A DNA stretch of 64,000 bases from Deltaproteobacteria bacterium (lineage in GTDB: Bacteria > Myxococcota_A > Polyangia > Polyangiales > Polyangiaceae): NCBI GenBank assembly GCA_003235365.1, contig QJWJ01000050.1, forward strand, positions 1 through 64,000, in the 5' to 3' direction. A program made the translations under genes and the position numbers. The notes beneath the pieces were generated by a model. It was given only the letters and a program-made list of their open reading frames with translations. It was not told where the DNA came from and did no database searches. Numbering within the stretch: the first letter of the stretch is position 1; each line of letters starts with the position of its first letter. This document shows, in pieces, positions 27,013 through 35,484 of the stretch.

Positions 27013-28013
27013 GTGGCAGCCTCCGCGTGCGACGTTGCGTAGAATGCACGAATCACGTCGTCGAGGGCGGTGTCTTCGACCGACAGGTCGCGCACACCGC
27101 CGGCTCGTTGGGCGCGTTCGACGACCGCGCCGAGCGAGGCTTTGCCCAGTTCGAGCTCCAGCTGGGTGCAGTAGGGCGTTCGCTCCAAAACGACAACGCC
27201 GGGCAGATCGAGCTCGAGCGATTCACACTCGGTCCACACCGTGAGCTTCTGAGTCCGAGCATAGGCTCGCCGCAGGTCCTTCAAGGACCCGTCCCACAGT
27301 ACTCGGCCGTGCGCGATCACGATCGCGCGCTCACAGACTCGCTCGATGTCGCCAGCGTCGTGAGAGGTGAGCAACAGTGTCGCTCCGTCGCTGCTCGATT
27401 GTTCGTGCAGTAGGTCCCGCACGATCGCTTTCGCCGAAGCGTCCAGTCCGATCGTCGGCTCGTCCAAGAAGAGGATGTTCGGCTCGTGCAGCAGGCTCGC
27501 GACGATCTCCGCGCGCATCCGTTCACCCAGCGACAGTTGGCGGACGGGCTTGTCCAGCAAATCGTGCAGGCGAAATGCATCGACGAGCGCATCGAAGCGC
27601 TCCGCGTGGCGCGCGCGATCGCGATCGTACACGTACGAGAGCAACTCGAAGGTGTCGCGAGCGGGTAGGTGGTACCACAACTGGGAGCGTTGACCGAACA
27701 CCGTACCGATGCGGTAGGCAAGGAGTTGCCGCTGCTCCCAAGGCACGTAGCCCGCGACGCGAGCGCGTCCGGCGTCCGGGCGCAGGATGCCGGAGAGGAG
27801 CTTCAACGTCGTCGACTTTCCAGCGCCGTTGGGGCCGATGAAAGCGACGCGCTCGCCGGGGCGAATGCAGAACGAGACGCCATCGACCGCGACGACCTTC
27901 TCGGTCATCGGTGCGACCATGTGCCGGAGACCCCCCCACCAACCGCTTGCAGCGCGCTGGCGGATGGAGAAGCTTTTCGTCAATTCGTTCAGTTCGATGG
28001 CGTACGTACTCAT
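27009..28013 (-). CDS. ABC exporter ATP-binding subunit
   Basis: A 334-residue nucleotide-binding protein. Walker A is GPNGAGKSTTLKLL near residue 62, the signature is LSLGERMRAEI, and Walker B is ILFLDEPTIGLDA. A C-terminal extension of about 90 residues after the ATPase core contains the regulatory-type tail seen in NatA-like subunits. The start at 28013 (STYAIELNELTKSFSIRQRA) is chosen from family alignment by eye. It heads the operon, preceded by a leader with two perfect hairpins. Confidence 0.9.
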   Translation of the reverse strand: MSTYAIELNELTKSFSIRQRAASGWWGGLRHMVAPMTEKVVAVDGVSFCIRPGERVAFIGPNGAGKSTTLKLLSGILRPDAGRARVAGYVPWEQRQLLAYRIGTVFGQRSQLWYHLPARDTFELLSYVYDRDRARHAERFDALVDAFRLHDLLDKPVRQLSLGERMRAEIVASLLHEPNILFLDEPTIGLDASAKAIVRDLLHEQSSSDGATLLLTSHDAGDIERVCERAIVIAHGRVLWDGSLKDLRRAYARTQKLTVWTECESLELDLPGVVVLERTPYCTQLELELGKASLGAVVERAQRAGGVRDLSVEDTALDDVIRAFYATSHAEAAT

Positions 28014-28026
28014 GGCGGACTCCAAC

Positions 28027-28045
28027 GCCGGCCGCGATGGCCGGC
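28027..28045 (-). promoter_or_regulatory. Leader hairpin next to ABC ATPase start
   Basis: GCCGGCC (28027-28033) and GGCCGGC (28039-28045) form a perfect 7-bp GC stem with a 5-nt loop, 14 bp upstream of the ATPase start codon. It could hide or space the ribosome-binding site in the mRNA. Confidence 0.4.
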
Positions 28046-28078
28046 TGTGTTGCCCCGACGTACTCCCAGAAACGCGAA

Positions 28079-28106
28079 ACGCCCTTCCGAGAGTACGGAA
28101 GGGCGT
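28079..28106 (-). terminator. Strong hairpin in ABC-exporter leader, candidate attenuator
   Basis: ACGCCCTTCCG (28079-28089) and CGGAAGGGCGT (28096-28106) form a perfect 11-bp stem with a 6-nt loop. In the minus-strand reading it ends in GTTTCGCG, a weak T run, and lies 33 bp after the stop of a possible short reading frame and 65 bp before the ATPase start. This is the strongest hairpin noticed in the window and fits a terminator or attenuator. Confidence 0.6.
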
Positions 28107-28138
28107 CTTCGATGCTACGCAAGAACGACCTTCCCGCT

Positions 28139-28282
28139 TTAGGCTACGACCTCCGGAAGAAGCCCCATACCGGCGTCGACAATCACAACGACGACAACCG
28201 ACGCACCACGGGACGAGCACCCGAACATCGGGCTCGTCTGGCGCATCGCTGCGGAATCGATTGCGGTCACCGTGCGTAACAT
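28139..28282 (-). CDS. Possible short peptide upstream of ABC exporter
   Basis: A 47-residue minus-strand frame starting at the ATG at 28282 and ending ASVVVVVIVDAGMGLLPEVVA minus its first letter, with a single Cys in PMFGCSSRGA. Third-position GC is about 70 percent, somewhat below the neighbours, and the ribosome-binding site is weak. The position between the promoter area and a strong hairpin, ahead of an exporter operon, is what a leader peptide or exported peptide gene would show. It may equally be chance. Confidence 0.25.
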   Translation of the reverse strand: MLRTVTAIDSAAMRQTSPMFGCSSRGASVVVVVIVDAGMGLLPEVVA

Positions 28283-28416
28283 GCTTGCTGAGAGGTTGGC
28301 GGCGTTTCGTGTGCTTGTCAACGACGACTATGCGGTGGCATGTGCAGCAACGTGAAAATGGGAAGAACTTGCGGTCGTGAGCGTCCCGGTCATCCGCTAT
28401 GTGTGAAAAGCCAACG

Positions 28417-29385
28417 ATGATGAATCGAGTGAACAGACGGACATTTCTAGAAGTAGCCGGCACCACGATCGCCTGGGGGTGCACACCGACCCCGGCTGCG
28501 GACGTACCCACGGCAGCGAGATCGTCCGCCGAACCCGAATCGGTCGTACCCAGTGCGCCGGCGTCCGCCACGGCGGTTCAACAACCTGAGACGACCCCTG
28601 AGCAAAACCCCTTCGAAGACGTCGAGCGCCGCATCGGTGGGCGCGTGGGGGTGTACGCGTTCGTCGTGGGGACGGATCTGCAGGTTGCCTCCCGCGCCGA
28701 TGAGCGATTCGCGATGTGTTCGACGTTCAAGTGGCCGCTCGTGGCCGCCGTTCTCGCACGGATCGATCGCGGCGAGTTGTCGTTGGACGAAGAGGTACCG
28801 TTCGGGAAAGCGGACTTGCTCGAGTACGCGCCGGTGACGCGGGAGCGCGTGGGAGAGGGCAAGCTCACGTTGGGACAACTCGCACAGGCGGCGATCGACG
28901 TCAGCGACAACACGGCGGCGAATCTGTTGCTGGACCGCGTGGGCGGACCGTCGGGGCTCACGGCGTTCGCTCGGCAACTGGGTGACGACGTGACGCGACT
29001 CGATCGCAACGAACCCATGCTCAATACGAACCTGGCCGACGATCCGCGCGACACGACCTCCCCGCGTGCCATGGCTCGACTCGTCCATGCGACCATGAGT
29101 AGCGGACTGTCCCCGGCGGGTCGAACGTTGCTTCGGTCGTGGTTGATTGCGTCGAAGACGGGCGGATCGCGATTGCGCGCCGGCCTTCCGGGGCTGGTCG
29201 TGGGGGACAAGACGGGGACCGGCAATCGCGGCGCGTGCAACGACGTCGCCATGGTTTGGCCTGCTGATGGGGCGGCGCCCTGGGTCATCACGAGCTACCT
29301 GAGCGACAGCACCACATCACTGGACGAGCTGAACGCCGCCCACGTCGAGATTGCCCAAATCGTCTACCGTCGCTTCTCGGCCTGA
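28417..29385 (+). CDS. Class A beta-lactamase, exported
   Basis: A 322-residue predicted serine beta-lactamase. A Tat-like lipoprotein signal (NRRTFLEVAGTTIAWGC) is followed by an ~55-residue Ala/Pro/Thr linker. All class A motifs are present: CSTFK (Ser70-Thr-Phe-Lys73), SDN (130 loop), EPMLN (Glu166 and Asn170) and KTGTG (234-236). It should be active against penicillins or cephalosporins. Cys precedes the active Ser, as in Cys69 of carbapenemases, but the second Cys is in RGACND, several residues after position 238. ATGs at 28399 and 28417-28420 compete; the later ones give a normal signal. Confidence 0.9.
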   Translation: MMNRVNRRTFLEVAGTTIAWGCTPTPAADVPTAARSSAEPESVVPSAPASATAVQQPETTPEQNPFEDVERRIGGRVGVYAFVVGTDLQVASRADERFAMCSTFKWPLVAAVLARIDRGELSLDEEVPFGKADLLEYAPVTRERVGEGKLTLGQLAQAAIDVSDNTAANLLLDRVGGPSGLTAFARQLGDDVTRLDRNEPMLNTNLADDPRDTTSPRAMARLVHATMSSGLSPAGRTLLRSWLIASKTGGSRLRAGLPGLVVGDKTGTGNRGACNDVAMVWPADGAAPWVITSYLSDSTTSLDELNAAHVEIAQIVYRRFSA

Positions 29386-29520
29386 GTTGTGGAACGCCGC
29401 CAAGCGGGTTAGAACCGGTCGCGAACGGGTTGGGTTTCGTTGCTGATTTGTCCACTGCCCGGCGCCGAGAGAAGTCAGGGCGACTGAGGAGCGGTTTCAG
29501 CGTCAGGCGTAGGAGGCACC

Positions 29521-30660
29521 ATGGACGACCAGACGAAAGCACCGGAAAACTTGTCGACCCAGGAGGGGCTCGATCTGTACGACCGCAACCGTCTGGCTCC
29601 CGGCTTCTTCGCTGCGCTGTTTTTCGTCTCGGCCGCGGCTTTGGTGTACACGCTCGCGGCGTTCGTTCACGACATCATTCTGGCGTTGGTGTTGGTCGCG
29701 CTGTTTCGACCGGCGTACCACTGGGTGTGTCGAGTGTTGGGAGGGCGTCGTTGGGTTGCGTCGGCGTTGGTCACGGTGGGCGTGGCACTGCTGGTCGCTG
29801 CGCCCTTGGCGTTGCTGACGACGGCGTTGGTCCAACAGGCTCAGCTCGCGTACACGGCGGTCGTCGGATTCCTGAGGGAAGGCATTGCGGGTGTCGGACC
29901 CGTGGCTTGGGCGATCGAGCAGGCTCGTGGTGCTTTGCTGAACTTTGGAGTCGACGTTTCGACGGAAGACCTCTACTCCGTCGTCAGCAAGGCAGGCCAG
30001 GTCGTTCAGGAGGGCGCGTTCGCTGCGGGCGGCAGTGTTCTGTCGAACGCGCTGGCGATGGTCGTGCACGCGTCCGTCTTGCTGATGGTGCTGTTCTACC
30101 TGCTGGTGGATGCAGATCGCCTTCGGGACTTCGTGTTCAAGTTGTCACCGTTGCCTCAGGAGGAGGAGGAACTATTGGTGCGCCGCTTTGGTCAAGTCGC
30201 CAAAGGCACCATGCTGGGCAATGGCATTGGCAGTGTCTCGCAAGGCGCGCTGTGCGGGATCGCGATGTGGGCAGCTGGGCTGCCGTCACCCCTGTTCGGC
30301 GCGGCCGTGATGAGCGTTTTGGCGTTTCTGCCCTTGGTCGGTGTCTCGATCGTGGTCGTGCCGCTTGGCATCTACTTGTTCTTCACGGGATCGCCCACGA
30401 GCGCGGCTCTATTTGTCGCATTCTGCCTCGGCCAGGCCGCCGTGTTCGAGAACGTCGTGAAGACCAAACTGATCGGTGCTGGCGCAGCGATGCACGACCT
30501 GTTGGCGTTTCTGGTGATCATCGGTGGTCTCGGCGTGTTTGGTGTGTTGGGTCTGCTCTACGGGCCTCTGTTGGCGAGTGCGTTTCTGACCCTCACCGAC
30601 CTGTACTTCGAGCGGTACCGGCGAACGTTGGCTTTGAACTTCATCGGGCGCCAAGCGTAG
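29521..30660 (+). CDS. AI-2E family (PerM/TqsA-like) transporter
   Basis: A 379-residue inner-membrane protein with about eight helices arranged as in the AI-2E transporter family: paired N-terminal helices, a long cytosolic/periplasmic central domain around residues 120-200, and C-terminal helix pairs with LPLVGVSIVVVPLGIYLFF and GVFGVLGLLYGPLLAS, the family hallmark. Members export signalling molecules or ions; TqsA releases autoinducer-2 and some homologues are Na/H antiporters. The ribosome-binding site TAGGAGG lies right before the ATG at 29521. It is 135 bp after the beta-lactamase. Confidence 0.88.
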   Translation: MDDQTKAPENLSTQEGLDLYDRNRLAPGFFAALFFVSAAALVYTLAAFVHDIILALVLVALFRPAYHWVCRVLGGRRWVASALVTVGVALLVAAPLALLTTALVQQAQLAYTAVVGFLREGIAGVGPVAWAIEQARGALLNFGVDVSTEDLYSVVSKAGQVVQEGAFAAGGSVLSNALAMVVHASVLLMVLFYLLVDADRLRDFVFKLSPLPQEEEELLVRRFGQVAKGTMLGNGIGSVSQGALCGIAMWAAGLPSPLFGAAVMSVLAFLPLVGVSIVVVPLGIYLFFTGSPTSAALFVAFCLGQAAVFENVVKTKLIGAGAAMHDLLAFLVIIGGLGVFGVLGLLYGPLLASAFLTLTDLYFERYRRTLALNFIGRQA

Positions 30661-30934
30661 CGACGCTGGAGGGTGTGCTCGCGCGATGCGACTTGGGGCG
30701 ACGCGGCTGGCCGTGCGGTCGTCTCGCGTGGCACGTCGGATTCTTTGCGACGTCGACGCCGCTCGCGCCGTTGGACAAATCAGAGGCCACGAACGCGCCC
30801 TTCTGCACACCGACGCCCACGGCACCACCACGACCATGCTCGACGACTTGACACGACCAAGCCGCGCGCGCGACACAGCGCGACCGCACACTGTCACCCC
30901 ACCCTTCTCGACCCATGACCGCCGAGGTGTTGCG

Positions 30935-31741
30935 ATGACCGTCGCTGATCCGAGCCACTGCTTTGCAGCGGGGACGTCTGCCTTCCCGTCGATCGAGTGG
31001 TCACCGGAAGCGTTCGCCCTCGTTTGGGAAGGAGCCAAGGCCCGGGACCCCGACCTGCGCAGTTCTGCCGAAGACTACCTCCGACTTGCCTGCCTTGCTG
31101 GTTGTCCTGGCGCAGCCGAGGCGTTCGAGAGCCAGTACTTCGGCGTTCTGCGTGAGGTGGTGCAGAGGATCTGCCCCGACTCGGACGCTACCGAGATGAC
31201 GCTGCAGCGGCTGCGAGAGAAGCTGCTCATGCCGGCGTCGTCGAAGTTGGCGGCATACGCCTCGTCAGGGAGTTTTCGGGCTTGGTTGCGGGTTGTCGCA
31301 ACTCGTGCCGCGCTCGATACCACTCGTCAGCTTGGTACCAGTCCGCGCTGGGACCAAGATCTGTCTGAGCGGCTACGAGACCTAGCGACGAGTCCCGAGG
31401 AGCGGCTGGTTCGTCACGACCTGCGCGAACTGTTCCACGCGTCGTTGCGCTCAGCCGTCCAGCAATTGCCGGAGCGAGAACGTCAGGCTCTGCACATGCA
31501 CGTTGCATTGGACTGGAGCGTCACGCAGATTGGGCGCGCCTTCGCCGTGCACCGCGCGACCGCTGCTCGTTGGTTGATCTCAGCCAAAGAGCAAATCAAT
31601 CGGCATCTGATGAAAGAGCTCGAAGCCAAGGCGCAGCTGGATGCAACTGATGCCATCGGCTTCTTTCGAGATGTTCGAAGCCGTTTGGAGTTGAGCTTGT
31701 CACGGATTTTCGAAACCGAGGATGCGCCACTGTCTCGCTAG
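30935..31741 (+). CDS. Myxobacterial-type sigma-70 family regulator
   Basis: A 268-residue sigma-like protein. Region 2 appears around residues 65-135 (FRAWLRVVATRAALDTTRQL). The C-terminal region 4 lies near residues 175-225 with LPERERQALHMHVALDWSVT and the helix VHRATAARWLISAKEQINRH. It resembles the Myxococcales-specific sigma families that often lie beside Ser/Thr kinases, as here with the convergent kinase gene. The ATG at 30935 is chosen over an upstream open extension of low coding character. A C-terminal ~40-residue helix after region 4 is additional. Confidence 0.75.
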   Translation: MTVADPSHCFAAGTSAFPSIEWSPEAFALVWEGAKARDPDLRSSAEDYLRLACLAGCPGAAEAFESQYFGVLREVVQRICPDSDATEMTLQRLREKLLMPASSKLAAYASSGSFRAWLRVVATRAALDTTRQLGTSPRWDQDLSERLRDLATSPEERLVRHDLRELFHASLRSAVQQLPERERQALHMHVALDWSVTQIGRAFAVHRATAARWLISAKEQINRHLMKELEAKAQLDATDAIGFFRDVRSRLELSLSRIFETEDAPLSR

Positions 31742-31849
31742 AGCGGCAATGCGAGCCCGGTTCGCGAATGTTCAGTTGGGGAGAAGCGAACCGAGATCCG
31801 GGCCGGCCCGGGCGAAAGCTGTCGTGTACATCGGCTCAATTGCCGCTCG
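31742..31849. repeat. Inverted-repeat junction between convergent sigma and kinase genes (partial R6)
   Basis: AGCGGCAAT at 31743-31750 region directly after the TAG stop and ATTGCCGCT at 31841-31849 are inverted copies of the left arm of the dispersed palindromic element. Between them CGGTTCGC and GCGAACCG form another inverted pair. The site looks like a split or expanded element at a convergent gene junction. Confidence 0.4.
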
Positions 31850-33038
31850 CCGCTCGCAGCACTTCGCGGCGCTCCGCGCGTCTCAACGCGGGGTGGGCTC
31901 CCAACGCATCGAGCTGTGCGTGCATTTCCCCGGCGGATGAAGGCCGTTTCGACGGCGAGTAGGCGAGGCAACGCGCAACGAGCTCGGCGAGTCCCGGTGG
32001 CGCGAGGTGACAAGCATCGAGCGCCGCCCGGTGGGTCCTCGCGTCGTCTCGAGCACAGGTCGGGCGTGGCGGGAGTCTGCCCGTGAGCAGTTCGAACAGA
32101 ACCATCCCGACGGCGAAGAGATCCGTTGCCGTTGTCAACGTCGAAGCGTGAGCCAACTGCTCTGGCGCCATGTAGTCGGGTGTGCCGACTCTACCGGCGT
32201 TCGCCGTAAAACGTCGCGTCACCGCAGATCTGCCCAGCCTCGATGCGGCTTGGATGTCTACCACTTGCGCACCGTTCAGCGGAGGCGACGAACCCTCGCC
32301 TTCACACAACCGTGCAATCCCGAAATCCAACAGTACGACACGGTTTCGACGTCCACTGTTCAGGTCGCGACACAGCATCACGTTGCACGCCTTGATGTCG
32401 CGGTGCAGTATGCCGGCGTGATGGACCGCCGTGAGGCCAGCGCAGAGCTGCCGCCCGATTTCGATCACTCGGCGCGGCGTGAGCGGACCGCCGTCGTGGA
32501 GCAACTGGCTCAATGAGCGCCCCTCGAGTAGCTCCATCGTGAAGAAGTAGGACCCGTCGGCTGCAGGCGTGTCACGGTGTCGCCCGAACTCGAAGACGCG
32601 GCAAAGATTGGGATGGCTCAAACGCCTGGCCAGGCGCAGCTCTTGACGGAGTCTGTCGACACCGTTTGCTCGAAGAGCAAAGCTCTTGCGCACAGCCTTG
32701 AGCGCGACCCATTCGGAGAGTTCTTCGTCGAACGCCTGGTAGACTTCGCCCATGCCGCCTCTGCCCAGCTTGCGTTCGATGCGGTACCTCTCCGAGACGA
32801 GTTGGCCTGGTGTGAACGCTTGCTCGCTCGAGAAGAGCGGTGAAAGTGCCGCTGTGTCACCTTCGACGTCGGCGATGGCGCGGCCCGCCTCACGAAGCAG
32901 GACCTGGCACTGCGGACACGTCTCTGCTTGCAGAAGCAGCCGTGCTGCTTGGGCGGCCGCGTATTTCCCGGAAGCCAGTGCGATGAGCTGGGTGTCGCCC
33001 AGGCATCGATGAGGCAGCTCGATCGGAGTTGCGTTCAT
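31836..33038 (-). CDS. Ser/Thr protein kinase with N-terminal Cys-pair region
   Basis: A 400-residue cytosolic Hanks-type kinase. Residues ~25-60 contain TCPQCQVLL in a helical region resembling an anti-sigma zinc-finger end. The kinase domain runs from about residue 80 to 350 with LGRGGMGEVYQAF, the Lys in WVALKAVRK, the catalytic loop HRDIKACNVML and DFGIAR, then a P+1 region GTPDYMAPEQL. There is no transmembrane segment or C-terminal sensor domain, unlike most myxobacterial kinases. The ATG at 33038 is preferred. It faces the sigma factor gene convergently, so a phosphorylation-controlled sigma system is plausible. Confidence 0.88.
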   Translation of the reverse strand: MNATPIELPHRCLGDTQLIALASGKYAAAQAARLLLQAETCPQCQVLLREAGRAIADVEGDTAALSPLFSSEQAFTPGQLVSERYRIERKLGRGGMGEVYQAFDEELSEWVALKAVRKSFALRANGVDRLRQELRLARRLSHPNLCRVFEFGRHRDTPAADGSYFFTMELLEGRSLSQLLHDGGPLTPRRVIEIGRQLCAGLTAVHHAGILHRDIKACNVMLCRDLNSGRRNRVVLLDFGIARLCEGEGSSPPLNGAQVVDIQAASRLGRSAVTRRFTANAGRVGTPDYMAPEQLAHASTLTTATDLFAVGMVLFELLTGRLPPRPTCARDDARTHRAALDACHLAPPGLAELVARCLAYSPSKRPSSAGEMHAQLDALGAHPALRRAERREVLRAASGN

Positions 33039-33150
33039 GGGGAGGTGGCGGCGCGCGTGCCCCATTGCGGGGAACTTGTGGGATTCATGAAGGATTTCAC
33101 CGCCTGCTCAATGCTCGATCTGTGGGGTGGATGATGACTTGGAGCCACAT

Positions 33151-33254
33151 CTGGAGCTGACCTTCACGCGTTCAGCCAGCTGACCTTCACTTTTGTTGCG
33201 ACACCCGTGCGATACCAGCGCCTCAGTGTGAACCTGACCGTGTCACTAGCTTGC
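33151..33254 (+). promoter_or_regulatory. Direct repeats upstream of beta-helix protein gene
   Basis: AGCTGACCTTCAC occurs twice, near 33155 and 33178 (about 23 bp apart), with a weaker related copy CTGACCGTGTCAC near 33234. Two-turn spacing of direct repeats just ahead of a gene suggests an operator. No regulator can be named. Confidence 0.35.
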
Positions 33255-33288
33255 CCGGGTGGTAAACGACTGCAATCGAGGATTCGTC

Positions 33289-35484
33289 ATGCGCTTCTTT
33301 GCATTCTCCGCTTCGACCGTCGTCACGGGTGCGCTGCTTTGGACTTCCCCTTCGTTGGCTGCCGACTCGACGCTGCCGGGTGAGATATCGGCGCCGCACC
33401 CCACGCTCGAGAACGTCTCGTTGCGTTGGGACATCAGCGGTGATGACAACGCCAACGGTGTCGTCACCGTGCGCTTTCGCGAACGTGGACAGTCGGCCTG
33501 GCGAAGTGGGTTGCCGCTTCGGCGTATTCCGGCGGCGTCCAACGAGGGGTTCTCCTGGGACAACCAGCACTCCGGGAGCGTCTTTGATTTGATACCCGGT
33601 ACCACCTACGAGTTCGAGTTGTCGCTGGTCGATCCAGACGGCGGCGACGAAGTGCGCTCCATTGAGGTCACCACCCGCGACATTCCCTCTGCCAGTGCCG
33701 ATGCGACGGAAATCGCCGTCACGCCCTCCTCCATCCGCGCCGCGCTATCGTCGATCACGGCAGGTGACGTTCTGGTTCTCGGAGACGGGACCTATGCTGG
33801 CCTTCAGCTCGAACGCGACGGCACCGTTGAGCGCCCCATCGTGGTCCGAGCGGCCAACCGCGGCCGTGCCATCATCGATAGCGAAGTGAGTCTGATCGGT
33901 CGCTCGAACGTATTCCTCGAGGGTCTGACCATCAACGGGCGTGTCCGTCTGAACGATACGAGGGGAATGGTCGTTCGCGATTGCACCATCAACACCAGCG
34001 GCTCGGGCATCGTCGCGCAGGGCTCAGGAACGCGCGATTCGTACATCTGTGACAACCGTGTCGTTGGCGCGACGTCGTTCGAGGACGGCGCGCTGGGTGC
34101 TGACGGTGACAACGTCGGTGAAGGTATCGAGGTGACCGGCCCTGGAACGGTCATCTGCTACAACTACGTGAGCGGCTTTCGCGACGCGATTTCCACCATG
34201 GAAGATAGTGAAGCCGTCGAACAGGTGTCGATCGACATCTACAACAACGACATCGACGTTGGCGCGGATGATGCCATTGAAGTCGACTTCACCATGGGCA
34301 ACGTGCGCGTGATGCGAAACCGCATTCGCAACTCCTTCGTTGGACTCAGCGGGCAACCAACGTTGGGCGGTCCGCTGTACCTCATTCGCAACGTGATGCA
34401 CAACGTCGTGTACTCGCCATTCAAGCTGCATCGAGGGAGTGTGGGCGACGTCGCGCTGCACAACACAGTCGTGAAATCGGGTGATGCGTTTGCGTGCTAC
34501 GCTGGCGTGACGTGGTCGCAGGCGTACTTTCGCAACAACTTGTTCATCGGGGGAGAGGGTGGAGGCTCCTATGGCGGCTACAGCAACGGCGACGGTCGGG
34601 TGGCACAGCTCGTGGACGCCGATGACACGTGCGATTTCGATTTCGACGGCTACGGCTCGATCGGCACGGGGCGTTTCACTGGGCGAATCGGTGACGCTCG
34701 GTTTGACGGCCTCGACGAGCTTCGAACGACGACGACGGAAGCCCATGCCGTCGAGGTCGACATGACTGTGTTCAGTGCGGACGTGACCTTCCCCGTTGAC
34801 GGGCCCTTCCCTCCCGTGATGGTCGAGGACCTACGCATCGCCGACGGATCTGCCGCCGCAGACACTGGTACGCCCTTGGCGAACGTCAACGACGGCTTCG
34901 CGGGCGACGCACCGGATCTCGGAGCGTATGAAGCAGGAACCGCCCTTCCCCACTACGGGCCTCGGTGGGATGGCGTCGCCTCGGAGTGCGGAAACGGCGT
35001 TCGGGAAGACAGCGAGCAGTGCGACGATGGGAATCGGGTTGGCGGTGATGGCTGCTCGGCCAGTTGTGAACGTGAGGAGGCGCGTGTTGGTGATCACGCA
35101 GATGATGAGCTCGCCGATGCTGGCATCGACGGGGGCAATGGCAATGTGCAATCACAACAGCCGCCGTCCCGACCGTCCGTGCCGGACGGCAACGATTCGA
35201 GGGGCACCGGTCAAGGCGCTACGGGCGCTGATGCCTCGACGGACCCGATCGCGAACGCGGATGCCGGAGCGGTGAGTGGTGCCGGGCCGGATGGGGATCG
35301 TGAATCGAGCAGCCACGGAGGCTGCGAGTGTGGCACGGCGCCATGGAGCGGTGACACGGCGCCACCATGGTCGATGTTGGGGGTGTTGGGGGGCCTGTTG
35401 GTGGTGCGACGTTACGGCTCTTCGCAACACGGACGCAACTCAGTGGCGATGTCTCGTGAAGCTCGGGGTGTCAAGGACACATGA
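33289..35484 (+). CDS. Secreted right-handed beta-helix protein with DUF4215 and MYXO-CTERM tail
   Basis: A 731-residue surface protein. A signal peptide ends near SPSLAADST. An FnIII-like domain (residues ~30-130) precedes a right-handed parallel beta-helix of about 350 residues, with VVRAANRGRAIIDSEVSLIG, VFLEGLTINGRVRLNDTRG and YNNDIDVGADDAIEVD, as in polysaccharide lyase folds. A DUF4215 unit (CGNGVREDSEQCDDGN, GDGCSASC) and an Asp/Gly linker lead to GGCECG, a hydrophobic WSMLGVLGGLLVV and RR. About 27 residues follow the Arg pair, longer than usual for MYXO-CTERM. The last 14 bp overlap the convergent lipoprotein gene. Substrate unknown. Confidence 0.82.
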   Translation: MRFFAFSASTVVTGALLWTSPSLAADSTLPGEISAPHPTLENVSLRWDISGDDNANGVVTVRFRERGQSAWRSGLPLRRIPAASNEGFSWDNQHSGSVFDLIPGTTYEFELSLVDPDGGDEVRSIEVTTRDIPSASADATEIAVTPSSIRAALSSITAGDVLVLGDGTYAGLQLERDGTVERPIVVRAANRGRAIIDSEVSLIGRSNVFLEGLTINGRVRLNDTRGMVVRDCTINTSGSGIVAQGSGTRDSYICDNRVVGATSFEDGALGADGDNVGEGIEVTGPGTVICYNYVSGFRDAISTMEDSEAVEQVSIDIYNNDIDVGADDAIEVDFTMGNVRVMRNRIRNSFVGLSGQPTLGGPLYLIRNVMHNVVYSPFKLHRGSVGDVALHNTVVKSGDAFACYAGVTWSQAYFRNNLFIGGEGGGSYGGYSNGDGRVAQLVDADDTCDFDFDGYGSIGTGRFTGRIGDARFDGLDELRTTTTEAHAVEVDMTVFSADVTFPVDGPFPPVMVEDLRIADGSAAADTGTPLANVNDGFAGDAPDLGAYEAGTALPHYGPRWDGVASECGNGVREDSEQCDDGNRVGGDGCSASCEREEARVGDHADDELADAGIDGGNGNVQSQQPPSRPSVPDGNDSRGTGQGATGADASTDPIANADAGAVSGAGPDGDRESSSHGGCECGTAPWSGDTAPPWSMLGVLGGLLVVRRYGSSQHGRNSVAMSREARGVKDT

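Larger units (their letters stand above)
28014..28416. other. Intergenic region: ABC-exporter leader and divergent promoter area
   Basis: The 400 bp between the ABC ATPase (minus) and the beta-lactamase (plus) hold two perfect hairpins close to the ATPase start and a possible short minus-strand reading frame. No recognised gene is present. Promoters for both flanking genes should lie here. Confidence 0.5.

Noticed and set aside
7157..29418. Near-identical GCCAAGCGGTTTAGAA-like stretches at about 7166 and 29400
   Set aside because: Only about 16 bp, one copy is coding, and surrounding bases do not match, so chance is likely.
29430..30851. A 473-codon plus-strand frame overlapping the AI-2E transporter
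   Set aside because: The product is Arg/Gly-rich without domains; the transporter frame has a strong ribosome-binding site and family motifs.
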